Shown here: piece after piece, positions 33,194 to 45,948 of the stretch
Position numbering within the stretch: the first letter of the stretch is position 1
Layout: the number at the start of each line of letters is the position of its first letter
DNA from: Zanthoxylum bungeanum
Lineage: Eukaryota > Streptophyta > Magnoliopsida > Sapindales > Rutaceae
Reading direction: 5' to 3'
DNA length: 64,000 bases
Assembly (NCBI GenBank): GCA_019454045.1
Contig: SKCR01037628.1
Coordinates: 54,875 to 118,874 of the forward strand
Made by a program: the position numbers and the translations under genes
The notes under the pieces: model-generated
What the model was told of the DNA's origin: nothing
What the model saw: the letters and a program-made list of their open reading frames with translations, nothing else
Database searches by the model: none

Positions 33194-35801
33194 TGTAGGG
33201 GTTTTAAGGGGGAATATCGGTAACGCAGCGGAATAGTGGAAAATCAAAATTTTCCGATTTCAAAATTTTTTCTTGGATCAATTAAATAAACTTATTTATT
33301 TAATTATCCAATTATCAAATTCTGAAAAATTACACAAAAGATCACATTTCTTGGTAATTACCGAATTGCCCCAAAACTTTATAAATTGATCATTTTAGTC
33401 CAAAAGTTGTCAAATATAATTTTGGATGATTCTAAATCATTTCTAAAATATTTTTCAACACATCTAATGCATCAAAATCAGATTTCACACAAATCCTCAA
33501 TTTTTGGTCTAATGCCGTGAGCCACCCAAAATTTTCAATTAATTACAATTTGGTCCATTTAGTTCAAAACATGCCAAGATCAAATCCAATTAATCTAAAA
33601 TTTTACATGTATCATATTCATACCATAATACATCACATATATGAAAATCCCCAAATTTGGAGAAGGTTATGAACCTTAATTTTTCAATTTCATAAAATTG
33701 TCCAATTTTACCAAATCTTTAAAATCCAACACTTTAATCCATTCAATACTTCACCAATCTAGTCTCACCACTTTGAAACAACTCTAGAACAATTCTAGGT
33801 CACCAAGGAGTGGCTTACTAACTCTACAATAGAAAATTTGATTTTCTAAAAGTCAAAAGTAAAGCTTTGAAACCATTTCAAGCTTACTTACATGCATCAA
33901 TCTTTCATTCAAGTTCACAACCATATAAACACAAACTATAAGAGTAGAGATAACATCAAATCATCACAAAATGAAGCTAAGCATGTTAGAAACATATTTC
34001 ATGTTGAAGACATTAAAGAAAGTCTTACAAAAACAAGTTTTTTCAAGTCTTTTCCTTTAGTCTTCAGACATTGCTCTCAACTCTCTTTTATGTTTATTTT
34101 GGTTTCAAATGAACTTGTTAAACCCTAAAAGATGAAACAAAATAATATATAATCTCCCAAAATGCCCATGGCCGAAATTGGAGGTAATAATATCTAGATA
34201 TTATATTTTGTTTCATTTAAATTATAACTTGTCAACTTGTTTTCTAAATCATTACACTTTAATAAATTATTCAACTAAGTCAACAATTGAAACTTAAAAA
34301 ATATAACAATTATATTTAATTTAGGGTGATGGCCGAAATTGATAAAAAAATAAAGGAAAAAATATTTCAATTTTAAAAATTTAAAATAAATATCCAAGGA
34401 AGTCAAATCCAATTTAACTATCATTTCCTTAACTTTAACGTCAACAATAAACACTTATAATCATTTCATAATTTTATCATTTGGTGAGATATTTATATTT
34501 TAATTATATTAATCATTTAACAATTTAACAATTAAATAATTAATTAAATACAAATATCTCAAATATATGTATTATATTTACTTTAAATATCTCAAATACA
34601 TATATTAATGATATATGTCAAATACATTTATTTGACAATTTATTAATGTGTATTTAATAATATCATATATTAAATACAAATATACATTAATTAGGAAATG
34701 ACTGTTCGGCCCATTCGCATGTATTTTTCATTTAACGTTTAAACGATTTATAAATAATCACCATTATTCATAAAAGTTGTCCTAGTGCTCTACGAGTATA
34801 TTTCATTAGTGAGACTCTCTAGATTCAGGTATATCCGTCACAAAATCTAATTTTGTGTCCATAATTTACCCACCCGTAAATTATGACGACCACAGATAAA
34901 CTAGCTGAATCATACAGGTCGAGGTCATTGCATACGTATAATCCCTCTGTCACGGGTATTCGGATAATCCCAGAGATATAGATGTAAACGTCAAATCTCT
35001 ATAGGTATTATCCCGTCGACGTTTCTATTAGCAATCTCTAAATAACATTCGGAACTTACTTCCGAAGATTACTGTGGCCACATATTTAATAGACTGCTAA
35101 TCATATATGGACTACTTATGCTCTGTACACAGAACTGACAGATCCTATCTTGATACACACAGGATATCCTGAGGATCGGTCCACACCCAACGAACAGACG
35201 GAGGTCTGATCTAAATAGATCGGTGACGTGACTGCCATCTAAGAGTGGAGGATGTCTCATACATCCACAGTGGTATCTCAAGTCGAAGGATCACTATGCT
35301 ACTCAACCCGAGAAGCTTCTTATTGATGTTGGTGTACCATCCATTAAGAATCTTGGTGAGTCATCAGTGTTTATCCACTATAAACACCTACACGTCTATA
35401 CGAGTCTCCCTAGACTCATGGTTCATTGGGATAAACCATCGGACCAAGTCTCGATATACGACATGTACTGGTCTCAACGGATTTGACTAACCGACCCGTG
35501 TTAGTGAATCTTGACCAGGAACTATATTTGATAATATACATTTAGCAGTGACATTCCCAATGTCAATTACAAACTAGCTTTGTAACTGTGTACTGCATTA
35601 TATATTATCGGGCCTTTGTCTAATATATACATATCACTAAACAACATTTAGTTTCAATCTAATCGTAATCAGATCGAATACGTATATAAAAACAAGAGGT
35701 GCAACCATAAATAAGTAATATTATGGAAAAATGGGTTGTTCGTATTCATGAATCAGACATAAATACGGTCCGGATTGGCGCTCTGAGCACCAACCCCAAA
35801 A
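33194..35801 (-). mobile_element. 3' LTR of Copia F
   Basis: 2608 bp. Starts TGTAGGGGTTTTAAGGGGGA (plus) and ends CACCAACCCCAAAA, a mutated form of the CCCCAACA in the other copy. It holds a 12-bp AAAATTTTTTCT segment near 33264 that the right LTR lacks. Confidence 0.9.
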
Positions 35802-38800
35802 ATTTCTCCCACTTGCTTTTGTGCCAATCCACGGTATCATATATACATCTCAATTGTATCGTATACATATAGCCCTCAAAAGCTCACCTAACACTTAAGA
35901 GGTAGGCAACAAGAAGAAGTCCGCTATAACATAATGAGTTTGTCAAACAAACCCAATCGTTTCCCATAGCCAGTATCTTTCATATTTTGTAGAATCTAAA
36001 TTATACATTAATATGAATCAGACACTACATACATCAATATTGTGCTATAGCTACTGAGTTGTCCAAGTATTCAGGGATCAAATCCAAAATACTATGCGGA
36101 CAACCGTAAGCACAACACCAATTTAAACTTCTAATTTATAAGGTCACTATGCAACTTCATAAGTCAATACTTCATTAGTTGCATCTAATTCCACTAAATA
36201 ATAGAATCATTCGTGACACTCCCACTGCATCTTTTGTGACTCTTTATGACGTAGACTGTCTAACGTCATAATTAGTCTCAAAACTAATATGACCCTAATG
36301 GTTGCAGACTGTATTCTCCATGAATTAGAAACTCGTTCTTAATATCTCAAAGATCACAAAGAACGTGTTTTAAGATCCATCATATGGTCTAAAGGATATC
36401 AAAATAACTCGTAACAATTACGATTAAATAGATATCTACAATCGCATATAATAAAGTATTTATTATGTCATCATCAAATGATACAAAAGATTGATTAGAC
36501 ATTCTAATCAATATCTCTTTCGAAAAAGGAATCATCCTTTACGAAAGATGAATATTTTATATAAGACACACAATAACTGTCTAACAGTTATACTAACTGT
36601 CATACAGATAGCCTAGTTATGTCCTTTATTAGATCATATCTAATGTACGAATAATAGGAGTATCTCACAAGTCTCTTAGTTTTATATCTTATATAAAACT
36701 TTATATAAAATATAATAGAGACTACTCTCACTGCTTTCACGGAGTAAAGAAGACTTAGGTAAACCTTTTACCTTTAAAACATCTCGTTATTACTATATAA
36801 TAATAATGTTGCTAGAATATATAACACTCGAAAGTAATTTGTACGCTCCCACTAACCCTTTAATCACATATGTATCCTCTATACTTTGAGAAGATGAGAC
36901 AATCTGACTAATGTCAAAATTATAGAACACGGATTTCCGGAAGACTTACCCGAATCTACAATAGGCTCTATAAACTAGCACACTAAACTGCGATCTCAGC
37001 AGAACACAAACTCTAGGGCCATTCCAGAATGAACTCTTCAAACAAAGAAATCACAACTGATATCTTATCTGAATAAGTCATTCAAAAACGTCACTTTGCA
37101 TTCTTTAGCTAAAATGTACAATTTAATATCAACATTAACCAATATATCTTTCTTTATTGTTCAATTAGTGTGACTAGAGATAAGTTTTCTCAGAATCTAC
37201 AATAGATTACTGAGTTAACTTTTCTCACTGTCATACTGTAAATGTCAAACCTTTGATAAGCTCACACTGCTTTCGCTGCGCAAACAATTAGCACATATCA
37301 TGAACTAATTCATAATGAAAGCTTAATCAAGTTCAAAACTTGATCGTAGTAAGCTATGAACAATCTTAGATCTATGGTTCAATAGTGAACTTCCAGAATC
37401 GATATCAAATATCACTTCCATTATAAGTTATAGGATAATTTTCTTCGGTAAGAAAACAACAGAATAATTAAGTATTAAATACTCGTAAATGATTATGATA
37501 TCCTATTAAACTTATATAGAAGATGTATAAGGGTTGTTTTATCTGATTAATTACGTAGTTCCATTTATAATTTATCATTCTCACATTTGACTTCAATAAG
37601 TCAAGTCTTTTCTACAATTGTTAACATCTGATGTTACACACCAAGTAATAAAACGATTTTATTACTTAGAATCATAGGAAAGTTATTTTATCAAATAAAA
37701 TACAATATTCTATAAAATAAAATAATGATAAACTTTTACTTATACCTCCAAGGTGTAAGTAATTTCCATTACATAACTATTATATAAAAGAAATATTCAA
37801 ATCTCAAACTTTTCAAGATTCTGATTTTCTACCTAAATATCATATATGTAACTGTAGAAATTAATGGAACCTAAATTAAAAAGATGAACTAGTGTTACTG
37901 GAGCATAACCCCAAGAGTATTGAAACTAATTCGGTAACATTCAATATCAAACGAATCAATTCATATAAGATTCGACTGCTCCCACTACTCAATTCCATCA
38001 AGATGGAATCGTGGAAGAATAATATTGAATATGAATCATATTCACTGAATAACCTTAGAACTAATTGCTTTAAATTCATATGTTTGATCGTATCAAAGAT
38101 CTTTGAACAATTCAAAGACTTGTTATGAATTTTAAGGATCACGTTTTCAAAATTTCAGATTGAATATATTTGAACTAGTCAAATATGTTCAATCTGCGTT
38201 TCAATAGAACAGATTGAAAGTTCTTGATCATTTCAAGACGTTCAATATGTGTTCCTTCAGAAACACGTACTAAGTTATGACAATTCATCAACTAAGTTAC
38301 GAAAAAAGAACTACCTTAAGCAATTACAATTCATTAAACTACATACATCTAATGTATCAGTTTAATAAATCTGGTGGTCCAATGACAAATCATTGGTTAA
38401 ACAAGATTTTAATCACCTTCCCGAATACAATATTCATTAAATGGATAAGGATATGTGGTGTGATCTCGTATCAAACCAACATTTACCATACGAATAAGCA
38501 TCCAATGCTCAAGTGATCAAATCTCATAAAGTACCGTTCTAAATTATTTACTTTACCGAATACTTTTTCTTAATGTTTATCTCTACGTCAATGACACTAC
38601 TAGTTATATTTAAAATATATAATATTATTTATAAAGAACAACTATCCAATAGTCGCAGGTTCCAATATCAAATATCAAAACAATCGTTAACTAATATTTT
38701 AAATAACTAGATGGGAGATCAGATATCCAATACCTATAGTTGTAGTATTGTGAAAATCGATATTTTCTATACACAACTATACGTATCTCATTTCTTTAGC

Positions 38801-39989
38801 TTTATTATTTGCCTTCAACTTATTCACAACAATTGCAAATAATTGATTAGCAAATTGTGCCAAACACATTGTCTCTAAAGGTCACTAAAGTTAAGAAACG
38901 CCATTACTAGATAAACAAATACCTAATGGGGCTTTCTTAATGCCAGTCAAGAATCTCGAGACATGAACTAATTCAAGTCAATTCTTACTGCATAAGAAAC
39001 TATTATCTCTAAAGTATTATATCCTAAAAGAGGTATCTATCTAGATTATCTTTCATGACTTAGAAACTAAGTCATTAACCATCTTGATTTTTCAAGAAAA
39101 TCGGAACAACAGTTCCCGATGGTTTAGACCAATCTAATAATATCCTAGTCTATTAGCATCTAGAACCTATCTAGAATAACTACAACCAAGAGTCAAGTCA
39201 TATAACATATCAAAATATGTGTGCAGTGAATGAAAAGTTTAATTCTATCTAATATAGATTAAGGAAAACAAACAAGCGGCTATTTCCATCATAATACACA
39301 CTGCCTAAGTTATGGAATATTTTAAACTTAGCAGTGCCTCCCACTATTTTACGTAATACCGTAATCGCCAACGGAAAAATGAGAATTAAATAATTAAATC
39401 GAATTCCATAATGGGAAGTGGACCCCATGAATATATTTCGACTCACAGCAGAGGCACGGTCTCGCCTACGTATATTCATAGGTAGACAACTCATTTGTCA
39501 ATCACTCAATAGTGACTCCTAGCTTTCCGGTCCTGGTCGTTTCTCGTTGTCGCTGCTAAGGCAGGCCCACAAGGAGACGTACCAAGGTTAAACTCGTCAA
39601 TGATAAACTCAAGTTACTTGCATAACCCTAATAGCTAGGGCACGTTCAGGATTCCGCTTTCGCTTGAATTTATCTAGTATCTTATATACATTCGGCATAA
39701 ATAAATCTCTATCGGCTACACCCTCACAGTAGAGGCACAGTCTCAAATGTAGTCACAGAAAAATATTTATAAACTGTATTGACAAGACGGACCAAGAAAC
39801 AAGTATTCCAAATACTAGTTACTTTAAAATCTTATTAAGCGGGGAAATTTCATAAAATGTCATACACTTGAAATTTGATCAAATTAAATGAAAGCATGCA
39901 TGTATCAAGTAAAGAAAAGAACAAACATTAGATTTTAAAGGGCTAATCATATCGGGGTGTCCAGAATCAGACTCGCTCTGATACCATTT
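35802..39989 (-). pseudogene. Heavily decayed internal region of Copia F
   Basis: About 4.2 kb between the LTRs with no frame longer than about 90 codons. Weak minus-strand Copia traces remain, such as VSGS followed by a YVDD-like region at about 36800-36855, aligned by context to the same part of D (CGCTCCCACTAACC at 36844 and 26485). The leader near 39330-39470 resembles D's leader at 29570 (CCTCCCACTATTTT). It carries no usable gag or pol. Confidence 0.65.
39975..39986 (-). other. Primer-binding site of Copia F
   Basis: Minus strand TGGTATCAGAGC, the standard complement of the 3' end of plant initiator tRNA-Met, three bases inside the LTR that ends CCCCTACA (39990). It fixes the element's orientation. 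Confidence 0.93.
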
Positions 39990-42571
39990 TGTAGGGGTTT
40001 TAAGGGGGAATATCGGTAACGCAGCGGAATAGTGGAAAATCAAAATTTTCCGATTTCTTGGATCAATTAAATAAACTTATTTATTTAATTATCCAATTAT
40101 CAAATTCTGAAAAATTACACAAGAGATCAAATTTCTTGGTAATTACCGAATTACCCCAAAACTTTATAAATTGATCATTTTAGTCCAAAAGTTGTCAAAT
40201 ATAATTTTGGATGATTCTAAATCATTTCTAAAATGTTTCTCAACACATCTAATGCATCAAAATCAGATTTCACACAAATCCCCAATTTTTGGTCTAATGC
40301 CGTGAGCCACTTAAAATTTTCAATTAATTGCAATTTGGTCCCTTTAGTTCAAAACATGCTAAGATCAAATCCAATTAACCTAAAATTTTACATGTATCAT
40401 ATTCATACCATAATACATCACATATATGAAAATCCCCAAATTTGGAGAAGGTTATGAACCCTAATTTTTCAATTTCATCAAATTGTCCAATTTTACCAAA
40501 TCTTTAAAATCCAACACTTTAATCCATTCAATACTTCACCAATCTAGTCTCACCACTTTGAAACAACTCTAGAACAATTCAAGAAGTTAAGCATGTTAGA
40601 ATAGCAACTTTGATTTTCTAAAAATCAAAAGTAAAGCTTTGAAACCATTTCAAGCTTACTTACATGCATCAATCTTTCATTCAAGTTCACAACCATATAA
40701 ACACAAACTATAAGAGTAGAGATAACATCAAAGCATAAAAAAATGAAGTTAAGCATGTTAGAAACATATTTTATGTTGAAGACATTAAAGAAAAACTTAC
40801 AAAAACAAGCTTTTTCAAGCATTTTCCCTTTAGCCTTCAAACTTTGCTCTCAACTCTCTTTTATGTTTATTTTGGTTTCAAATGAACTTGTTAAACCCTA
40901 AAAGATGAAACAAAACAATATATACTCTCCCAAATGCCCTTGGCCGAAATTGGAGGTAATAATATATAGATATTATATTTTTGTTTCATTTAAATTACAA
41001 CTTGTCAACTTGTTCTAAATCATTACACTTTAATGAATTATTCAACTAAGTCAAAAATTGCAACTTAAAATTATAACAATTATATTTAATTTAGGGTGAT
41101 GGCCGAAATTGATAAAAAATAAAGGAAAAATATTTCAATTTTAACAATTTAAAATAAATATCCAAGGAAGTCAAATCCAATTTAACTACCATTTCCTTAA
41201 CTTTAAAGTCAACAATAAACACTTATAATCATTTCTTAATTTTATCATTGGTGAGATATTTATATTTTAATTATATTAATCATTTAACAATTAAATAATT
41301 AAATAATTAATTAAATACAATATCTCAAATATATGTATTATATTTACTTTAAATATCTCAAATACATATATTAATGATATATGTCAAATACATTTATTTG
41401 ACAATTTATTAATGTGTATTAATAATATCATATTAAATACAAATACACATTAATTAGGAAATGACTGTTCGGCCCGTTCGCATGTATTTTTCGTTTAACG
41501 TTTAAACGATTTATAAATAATCATCATTATTCATAAAAGTTTCCCTAGTGCTCTACGAGTATATTTCATTAGTGAGACTCTCTAGATTCAGGTATATCCG
41601 TCACAAAATCTAATTTCGTGTCCATAATTTACCCACCCGTAAATTATGACGACCATAGATAAACTAGCTGAATCATACAGGTCGAGGTCATTGCATACGT
41701 ATAATCCCTCCGTCACAGGTATCCGGATAATCCCAGAGATATAGATGTAAACGTCAAATCTCTATAGGTATTATCCCGTCGACGTTTCTATTAGCAATCT
41801 CTAAATAACATTCGGAACTTACTTCCGAAGTTTACCGTGGCCACAGATTTAATAGACTGCTAATCATATATGGACTACCTATGCTCTGTACACAGAACTG
41901 ACAGATCCTATCTTGATACACACAGGATATCCTGAAAATCGGTCCACACCCAACGAACAGACGGAGGTCTGATCTAAATAGATCGGTGACGTGACTTCCA
42001 TCTAAGTGTGGAGGATGTCTCATACATCCACATTGGTATCTCAAGTCGAAGGACCAATATGCTACTCAACCCGAGAAGATTCTTATTGACGTTGGTGTAC
42101 CATCCATTAAGAATCTTTGGTGAGTCGTTCAATATTTATCCACTATAAACACCTACACGTCTATACGAGTCTCCCTAGACTAATGGTTCATTGGGATAAA
42201 TCATCGGACCAAGTCTTGATATACGACATGTACTGGTCTCAACAGATTTGACTAACTGACCCGTGTTAGTGAATCTTGACCAGGAACTATATTTGATAAT
42301 ATACATTTAGCAGTGACACTTCCCAATGTCAATTACAAACTAGCTTTGTAACTGTGTACTACATTATATATTATCGGGTCTTTGTCTAATATATACATAT
42401 CACTAAGCAACATTTAGTTTCAATCTTTTCGTAATCAGATCGAATACGTATATAAAAAAATGAGGTGCAACCATAAATAAGTAATATTATGAAAAAAAAA
42501 AAAGATTGTTCATATTCATGAATCAAACATAAATATGGTCCGGATTGGCGCTCTGAGCACCAACCCCAACA
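39990..42571 (-). mobile_element. 5' LTR of Copia F
   Basis: 2582 bp with intact ends (minus TGTTGGGG...CCCCTACA). It is colinear with 33194-35801 throughout, with scattered substitutions and short indels (for example GATCACATTT versus GATCAAATTT). Confidence 0.92.
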
Positions 42572-44385
42572 CCATTACCATCTCTTGAAGGGTGCGATTC
42601 TGCCTTTCGGCCACACCATTCTGTTCAGGACTACCTAGCATAGTTAATTGACTTACTATTCCACAATCTTCTAAGTATCTGGAAAACGGTCCCTTTATTT
42701 GTCCACTGACCCCATGTCTACCATAATACTCACCAACTCGGTCAAACCTAACAATCTTGATAATTTTTCCCAACTGTTTCTCAACTTCAGTCTTGAAGAT
42801 CTTGAATTTATCAAGGACTACAGACTTTTCTTTGATCAAGTATAGATATCTATATCGGGAAAAATCATCAATGAATGTTATATAATACTTATTATTGCAA
42901 ATTGTGGGTGAATAAGGTCCATTTATGTCTGTATGAATAATTTGTAAAAGATCAAAGCTACGAGTGGATTTCTTTTTCTTTATTTTGGTTAGTTTACCAT
43001 TACAACAATCAACACATGTTTCTAGGTCACTAAAGCCAATAGTAGGTAGGATATCATACTTTATTAACCTTTCTACTATTTCCCTAGAAATTTAGCCAAG
43101 TCTTTTATGCCACAACATGGATGACTTCTCTTTTACTAAGGGACTTTTGGCAACTTGTTCAACATTATATGAATTGAAATAGACTTGACTTGATGCTAAG
43201 CAAAGACTGTACAATCTGTATGACAAAACACATTGGCCAATTTTATTTGAGTTAAAATATACAGATACATAATCTTTATTAACCTTGTTTGTCGAGTACA
43301 TATATTGATATCAAGTTTCTTCTAGAAGATGGTACATACAAAACATTTGAAAAAATAAGTTCATAGTTGGAGTCTAGTTTTAAACAAACATCTCCAACAT
43401 AATCTACATGTGCAAATTCATTATTTCCAATTACTAGCTCGAACTCATCCTTATTTGGTTTCCTCTTGTTTATGAATCCCTGTAATATGAAAGCAACATG
43501 GTTAGTTGCTCCACTTTCAAGCCACCAAGAACTGAATGTGGCGTTAATAAAATTGAATTCACATACAACAAAAACTAAAGAGTTACATGCATGCCAATGT
43601 TTCTCTAACAAAACTTTATATTTAGAACACTATAACTTCTTATGCTCTTTCTTTTTACAAAAGAAACACTTAAGTTCTTTCTTGAAGACACCTTTAGTAC
43701 CACTCACAACACGTGTCTGATCAGTTTTATCTTAATTCTGAATATTATCAGAAACTGAAAATTTAGATCTCTTACCTTTCTTGTGAGGCTTAGAAACATG
43801 GACAGCTATGCCCAGCCTTGAGTTCTCTTCCTCGGCAACACATGTGACAATGAAATAATTAACATTCCATGGTTCTTCCCTCGAATTATAAGTAGTTACA
43901 ATTGTATCGAACTCTAGAGACATAGTATTCAATGTTTGATGGACAATGCAAGCATCGAGAAGAATAATGTTAAGATTTTTCAATTTGTTCTGAATATGGA
44001 CCATTATCAAAATGTACTCCCTAACACCTTCATTACCATTATACTTCAATGAGTATAATTGCTTCAGAATGATACATATTTCTGCATTGATTGAGACTTT
44101 GTATCTTTTAGATACAACTGTCAGAAAATCTTTTGATATAGTGATTTCTGGAAGACCACTTAGTAAATACTCATGAATGGATCTCTTTATAGTCAAATAG
44201 CACATGCGATTTGACTTATGTCATACTATATGCAGCTGTTTATTTGTATCAGTTTTGGAACTATTAATATCAGATGGCTTAGGAGTAGTCATAGCAAGAT
44301 CAATATCTGCAATTCCATAGCCAACTCCACATTTCTGTTTCGCACTTTAAAATTGGAACCAGTTAACATCTCTATAGTCATAGTG
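42572..44385 (-). pseudogene. Copia G: gag, protease and integrase core
   Basis: Minus strand. Gag starts at 44385 (MTIEMLTGSNFKVRNRNVEL) and continues at 44205-43732 as a UBN2-type gag (KYNGNEGVREYILIMVHIQN). A zinc knuckle follows at 43628-43669, CFFCKKKEHKKL*C, with a stop inside. The protease motif reads WWLESGATNHV near 43500, with Glu where Copia proteases have the catalytic Asp (DSGA). The GAG-pre-integrase segment ends LWHKRLG (43092). The integrase core follows: IHTDINGPYSP, FIDDFSRY, VRFDRVGEYYG, GSPEQNGVAERQNRTLQEMV. It is cut at 42576 by element F. Stops and frame breaks are present throughout. Confidence 0.88.
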
Positions 44386-45326
44386 TTGTTGTTAATTGAA
44401 AAGGTGACTGAAAAATAAATAATAATGCAATTCTTTAGTTTAAGCACAACACAAGATAATATATAATACTTCAAGTCATAAAAGAGTATTAGACCAAGAA
44501 TTTTAGCACATCACTGTATAAACACCTTTGGGCAGAATATACAATATGTAATTAAAAATTCTTCATATAAGACGATTCAGAAACTTATCCAATCCTTGTA
44601 AGTTTACAAACTTTGGGAGAATAAATCACTCAGGTTAGTTCATTCCCAACCATGTCTCATGTGTGACATTTCTAAACTTTAACATATAATTCATATATTT
44701 GGACAGAAGAATGCACATCAAAAAATAGAAAGATCCCTAAAACATGCGAGACCGTCATCGCTTAAAAGATTTAGTGAAAATATCACTTTGGTGGTGACAG
44801 TTTCACTAAACTCATAAGAAATTCTCACATCGGGATACACTTTATATTATCTTGAAAAATAACCTTAATAATGTAATTTTATTCTTTATAGACAAAAGGC
44901 TGAATTGTCCATAAAATTACATTCCTAAATATTGTGACATAATTTATGAGATAAATTAATTTATTTGTGTTATTTCTCTGTCACAAATAAATTAATTGCA
45001 TTAAAATTTTCTTTATGAGAAACGATTAATTCTCTCTAACAAATGATAATTTTTATACCCATGTATAAATAAACTTGATGAGATAATAATATATCTCTTA
45101 AATGATCATAAATAATTAATTATGACTTTATATTTAAATTCTGAGATAAAATTGAAGTTAAAATAAAGTTCATGGATCAAAATATAATAGCAAGGGTCAT
45201 GTATACTATTAGCTAGGGGTAGACAGAAATCTGCCAAATTTGGAGGGCGCGTGTGCATTGAGGCTGAGGCTGCGCGCTCGTGGAGCGTGGAGCGCACGCG
45301 CAGATAGCTTCTTAAAGAAGCTGTCG
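44386..45326 (-). other. 5' leader of Copia G
   Basis: Non-coding sequence between the gag start and the MITE. No domain or tRNA-complementary primer site was found in it. GC content rises sharply after 45240. Confidence 0.55.
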
Positions 45327-45334
45327 GTAGCAGC

Positions 45335-45754
45335 TATGGATGGCAACAAGATCCGGACCCGGACGACCCGGGTCCGGGAAGACCCGGGTGATTCGGGGTC
45401 CGGACCCGGGATCACTCGGTCCGAACCCGGGTCTACCCAGGTCCGGAAAAAAATAAAATAAAAAAAATAAATAAATTAGATTTTAATAAAAAAATAAAAA
45501 ATATTATATATATATAATAATAGAATTTAATAAAAAAAATTAAAATAATTGAAATAAAACTAATAAAATTGACATAATACAAATATAAATATAAAAATAT
45601 ACAATTAAAATTTTAAAAAAAATAAAAAATAAAAAAAATCCGGGTAATCGGGTCCGGGAATATTTACCAGGGTCCGGAACTGGACCCGGGGTTGTGAAAC
45701 CTCTTCCGGATCCGGATCCGGACCCGGGTCCGGATCCGGATTTTTCCATCCCTA
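45335..45754. mobile_element. hAT-type MITE with 8-bp TSD GTAGCAGC
   Basis: A 420-bp non-coding element. The ends TATGGATGGCAAC and (reverse) TAGGGATGGAAAA form imperfect terminal inverted repeats. Both sides are flanked by GTAGCAGC (45327-45334 and 45755-45762), the 8-bp duplication typical of hAT elements. The arms are very rich in CCGGACCCGG/GGATCCGG words; the centre is a long A/T-rich stretch. Glycine-proline frames over the arms are artefacts of the CCGG repeats. Confidence 0.9.
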
Positions 45755-45778
45755 GTAGCAGCCCAAGCCCTTAACCCA

Positions 45779-45803
45779 AATTATTATTATTAATTTATTA
45801 TTA

Positions 45804-45851
<48 letters not shown>

Positions 45852-45948
45852 TATTATTATTATTATTATTACTATTATTATTATTACTATTATTATTACT
45901 ACTACTACTACTAATTTATTTACTACTACTACTACTAATTTATTTTTC
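45779..45948. repeat. (TTA)n/(ACT)n microsatellite
   Basis: About 160 bp of ATT/TTA repeats grading into ACT repeats, ending right where the 5' LTR of G begins. The primer-binding site expected at this place is not visible. Confidence 0.92.

Larger units (their letters stand above)
33194..42571 (-). mobile_element. Full-length Copia 'F' (9.4 kb) inside the integrase of G
   Basis: Left LTR 33194-35801, internal 35802-39989, right LTR 39990-42571. On the minus strand the LTR begins TGTTGGGGTTGGTGCTCAG and ends AACCCCTACA. TSD is CTATT (33189-33193) and CCATT (42572-42576), one mismatch. A primer-binding site complementary to initiator tRNA-Met lies at 39975-39986 and a purine-rich tract at 35802-35815. 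The host integrase frame reads ...TLQEMVM before and MMSRTNL after. The two LTRs are very alike by eye, with short indels. Confidence 0.92.

Noticed and set aside
37876..38142. Overlapping 78- and 88-codon frames on both strands within Copia F
   Set aside because: No domain; mirror frames in decayed AT-rich sequence.
39975..39986. tRNA-Met gene fragment
   Set aside because: Only the 12-bp primer complement is present, at the expected place beside an LTR.
45209..45749. Gly/Pro/Ser/Arg-rich frames on both strands
   Set aside because: Produced by CCGGACCCGG repeats in the MITE arms.
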